64,000 nt of DNA from Mycobacteroides saopaulense (lineage in GTDB: Bacteria > Actinomycetota > Actinomycetes > Mycobacteriales > Mycobacteriaceae), in the NCBI RefSeq assembly GCF_001456355.1, contig NZ_CP010271.1, forward strand, positions 2,108,001 through 2,172,000, written 5' to 3'. This document shows, one piece after another, positions 61,974 to 64,000 of the stretch. Position 1 is the stretch's first letter, and each line of letters starts with the position of its first letter. The translations under genes were made by a program, and so were the position numbers. Under the pieces are notes generated by a model. That model was not told where the DNA came from. It searched no databases and worked only from the letters and a program-made list of their open reading frames with translations.

Positions 61974-63139
61974 AATGCCTGTACCTGTTCCGTTCGGGTG
62001 AAATCGGCTGCGATACCGAAGGCTTGCGGTCCGCCGTGTGCGGTGATCGCCCTGCGCACAAAGGTGTCGTCGACCAGATCGTCGTGTACCCGAGCCGGGT
62101 CGAGCCGATCCAGGAACCCGCGATCGCCGTCGACGACTGTGTCACGCATCGACTCGACCAGACGCTGGGTAAAGCTCCGATATGGGAACGGCTGAAAGCC
62201 CAGGCGTTGCGGATGCCAATCCGGATGACGCGGTGGATAAGGAGGGTTCGGATAGGTCAGTGCTGTCTGTACGGCGGGTACCGGCTGCGGAAGATACGTG
62301 CCGCCGCCAAGCGTTCCTGCCGCCGACTTTCGGTCGGCATCGATGCGCAGCTGGGCGGTGACCACCGCGTCGGTGACACCCTGCACCGCCGATGCGCGGC
62401 CGGCAATCACGTCGTCGCGCGTGACGAGCACGCAGCAGGCGTGGTCACGCCATACGTCGCCGAGAAAAGTGTGAATCCGTCCGATCTTCTTGATCTGTGC
62501 GATGGCATTGAAGGGATCGGCGACGACATATCCCCCGATGGATCGATTCGCCAGGGCCGGCACCATGTCGGAGGGGCTCATCACCACCAGCTCGACGGTG
62601 CGCCTGGCGCGTGAGGCGGTGCTCCTGATCACCGGACGCAACCCATGGCTACGTAACAGCTCTTGCACGACGATGTTGTGAATCGACCACCAGAACGGGA
62701 TCGCCACCTGGCTGCCCGCAAGATCCTCCAGATGCTGGATGTCGGGCGCCACCGTGAGCGCCGATCCGTTGGTGTGATTCCACCCGAGCACCCGCACTCC
62801 ATGCCCCAGCACCTCACGGAGCTGGATCGCCATTGGCATCAGCAAGTGCGCGACATCGATCTGCCGTGCCATGAAGGCCTCGGCCAACGAGGCCCAGCTG
62901 CGGAACAGCACCGGTTTGGCCGCGCTCACGGCTCCGGCCGGATACATTCCGGCGGAATGAGCGAGCAGCAGCGGAGCCGCATCGGTGATCGGCAGATATC
63001 CGATGCGTAGTTGGGCGCCGGTGTTGGTGGCGTCGGACGCCGCGGCACGAATCAGTCCGGTGGCTCCGAAAAGACCCGCCGCTGTGGTTATTCCGGCAGC
63101 ACCCGCCAGTACGGCGCGGCGTGAGGTGGTGCCGCTCAT
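61970..63139 (-). CDS. ABC transporter substrate-binding protein, NMT1/SsuA-like, Tat signal
   Basis: 389 residues. A twin-Arg signal SRRAVLAGAAGITTAAGLFG suggests export in folded form, followed by LRIGYLPITDAAPLLLAHSAG, typical of NrtA/SsuA-like proteins. Ligand probably nitrate, sulfonate or a similar anion. The ATG at 63139 overlaps the ATPase stop (ATGA). Confidence 0.85.
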   Translation of the reverse strand: MSGTTSRRAVLAGAAGITTAAGLFGATGLIRAAASDATNTGAQLRIGYLPITDAAPLLLAHSAGMYPAGAVSAAKPVLFRSWASLAEAFMARQIDVAHLLMPMAIQLREVLGHGVRVLGWNHTNGSALTVAPDIQHLEDLAGSQVAIPFWWSIHNIVVQELLRSHGLRPVIRSTASRARRTVELVVMSPSDMVPALANRSIGGYVVADPFNAIAQIKKIGRIHTFLGDVWRDHACCVLVTRDDVIAGRASAVQGVTDAVVTAQLRIDADRKSAAGTLGGGTYLPQPVPAVQTALTYPNPPYPPRHPDWHPQRLGFQPFPYRSFTQRLVESMRDTVVDGDRGFLDRLDPARVHDDLVDDTFVRRAITAHGGPQAFGIAADFTRTEQVQAL

Positions 63140-63864
63140 TCGTGCGTCGCTTCCACCGCCGGGTGATATCGGGCAAGGATCTCCCGGCGTATTCGGGCAT
63201 GCTCTCCCCCGGTGCGCCCGAGCGTCCACTCTTGCCGTATCCGTCCGCCGTCGCCGAGGAGAATCACCCTGTGCGCGAGCGCCAGTGCTTCATCGACATC
63301 GTGGGTCACCAGGATCACGGTGATGGCCAGCTCGACGGCCAGACTCTGCAGCCAGCTCTGTAGGTCTGCCCGGGTGACCGGATCGAGTGCGCTGAACGGT
63401 TCATCGAGCAGCAGCAGCCTGGGGCGAGTCGCCACCGCACGCAGGATGGCGACACGCTGGGCCTGACCGCCGGACAACTGGTCGGGATAGCGGTCCGAGA
63501 GCCGTTGTAGCCCGAAATGCCGCACCAGATTGTCCACGTAGACATCGTCGAATCCGTTGCGGTGCACCGCGAACCGTTTGGCGAAGACGATGTTCTCTGT
63601 GACGGTCAGCCATGGCATCAGCAGGGCATCTTGGAAAACCACCCCCGTCCGGGGGCGTCCTGACTCAGATGCCCAGACAACAGTTCCAGTGCTGAGCTCC
63701 TCCAAGCCCGCGAGCACTCGCAACAGCGTGGACTTTCCACTCCCGCTGGGGCCCAGGACGGCCACGAACTCGCCGGAAGCCACCTGTAGGTCGACGTCGC
63801 GCAAGGCCGCGGCCGATCCGAAATGCTTGGAGGCATTCGTTATTCGTACTGCGTCAGTTCCCAC
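63136..63864 (-). CDS. ABC transporter ATP-binding protein, SsuB/TauB type
   Basis: 242 residues. Walker A GPSGSGKST, Q-loop VVFQDALLMPW, signature LSGGQAQRV, Walker B LLLLDEPFSALD and switch His in VTHDVDEAL. First of the three transporter genes. GAAGGA precedes the GTG start at 63864, which lies inside the end of the flavoenzyme gene. Confidence 0.93.
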   Translation of the reverse strand: MGTDAVRITNASKHFGSAAALRDVDLQVASGEFVAVLGPSGSGKSTLLRVLAGLEELSTGTVVWASESGRPRTGVVFQDALLMPWLTVTENIVFAKRFAVHRNGFDDVYVDNLVRHFGLQRLSDRYPDQLSGGQAQRVAILRAVATRPRLLLLDEPFSALDPVTRADLQSWLQSLAVELAITVILVTHDVDEALALAHRVILLGDGGRIRQEWTLGRTGGEHARIRREILARYHPAVEATHE

Positions 63865-64000
63865 CGTAGCTGTCCTTCCGAGGGTGACTGTATGGGTAGG
63901 AATGCGGCCTCGCGGAACCGCCGGTTGGCTGCCGTCCCCAATGCGTATCCGGCGCCACCGGCCAAGGTGACCTCCAGTCGCGACGCCTGACCGGCGAGCC
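63840..64000 (-). CDS. Acyl-CoA dehydrogenase-like flavoenzyme, C-terminal end only
   Basis: 53 residues, cut by the right edge. LAGGAGYALGTAANRRFREA and AFLPIQSPSEGQLRWEL resemble the C-terminus of DszC/SfnB-type flavin monooxygenases of the acyl-CoA dehydrogenase fold. Its end overlaps the ATPase gene by 25 bases, so it is in the same operon; such enzymes often release sulfite from sulfonates or sulfones taken up by SsuABC-type importers. Confidence 0.65.
   Translation of the reverse strand, partial: LAGQASRLEVTLAGGAGYALGTAANRRFREAAFLPIQSPSEGQLRWELTQYE

Overview
The window looks like chromosomal DNA of a rapidly growing mycobacterium, probably of the Mycobacteroides (M. abscessus/chelonae) group. 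The reasons are high GC, UsfX/UsfY and SigF proteins of mycobacterial type, a FurA-KatG pair, a RipD-like protein without catalytic residues, an actinobacterial QcrB, and a mycobacterial hemophore-related secreted protein. The species is inferred; no rRNA, tRNA, insertion sequence, phage gene or CRISPR array was seen.

Region 1 (about 1-23.0 kb) is a dense general-stress island built around the alternative sigma factor SigF. It carries a large-subunit catalase (katE), DUF5709 and ChaB proteins, a PhoU-like protein joined to a pyruvate-oxidase-like TPP enzyme, an Orn/Lys/Arg-decarboxylase-like protein, a PAS-ANTAR regulator, a flavodoxin-fold protein with UsfY, a CsbD protein, paired low-affinity iron permease family proteins, and a nucleotidyltransferase-BON fusion overlapping a phosphoesterase. 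The regulators follow: the anti-sigma factor UsfX, a STAS anti-anti-sigma factor and SigF. Next come a HemK-like methyltransferase / CDGSH / iron-containing redox enzyme cluster, a flavin reductase, a Crp-phosphoketolase fusion and topoisomerase IB. At least nine good GTTT-N15/16-GGGTA promoters, plus weaker ones, precede these genes. Several lie so close to the start codon that transcripts would be nearly leaderless, and this decides several starts.

Region 2 (23.0-36.6 kb) is more ordinary: a YdeI-like protein, secreted proteins, an epoxide-hydrolase-like lipoprotein, an Hsp70-like membrane protein, two acyl-CoA dehydrogenases beside a TetR regulator with a clear operator, an aminoglycoside-adenylyltransferase family protein, an S4-domain protein, a CysJ-like diflavin reductase, a universal stress protein and a hemophore-related protein.

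Region 3 (36.6-44.9 kb) is the most unusual metabolic cluster. An 1,808-residue glutamate-synthase-like protein, apparently with a CTG start, is followed directly by a second CysJ-like diflavin reductase and a HemS/ChuX-like protein. There is no GltD, so the diflavin protein is the obvious candidate electron donor.

Region 4 (45-64 kb) holds an FMN monooxygenase with an MFS importer, a Baeyer-Villiger-type monooxygenase, a FhuF-like protein, RipD, a protein joining a gyrase-like coiled coil to a GNAT fold, MarR, furA-katG, a secreted barnase-like RNase with barstar, and a stand-alone second-type cytochrome b (QcrB) behind two tandem TACTAC-N5-GTAGTA palindromes. It ends with a TetR/enoyl-CoA hydratase pair and an ABC importer operon beside an acyl-CoA-dehydrogenase-like flavoenzyme cut by the right edge.
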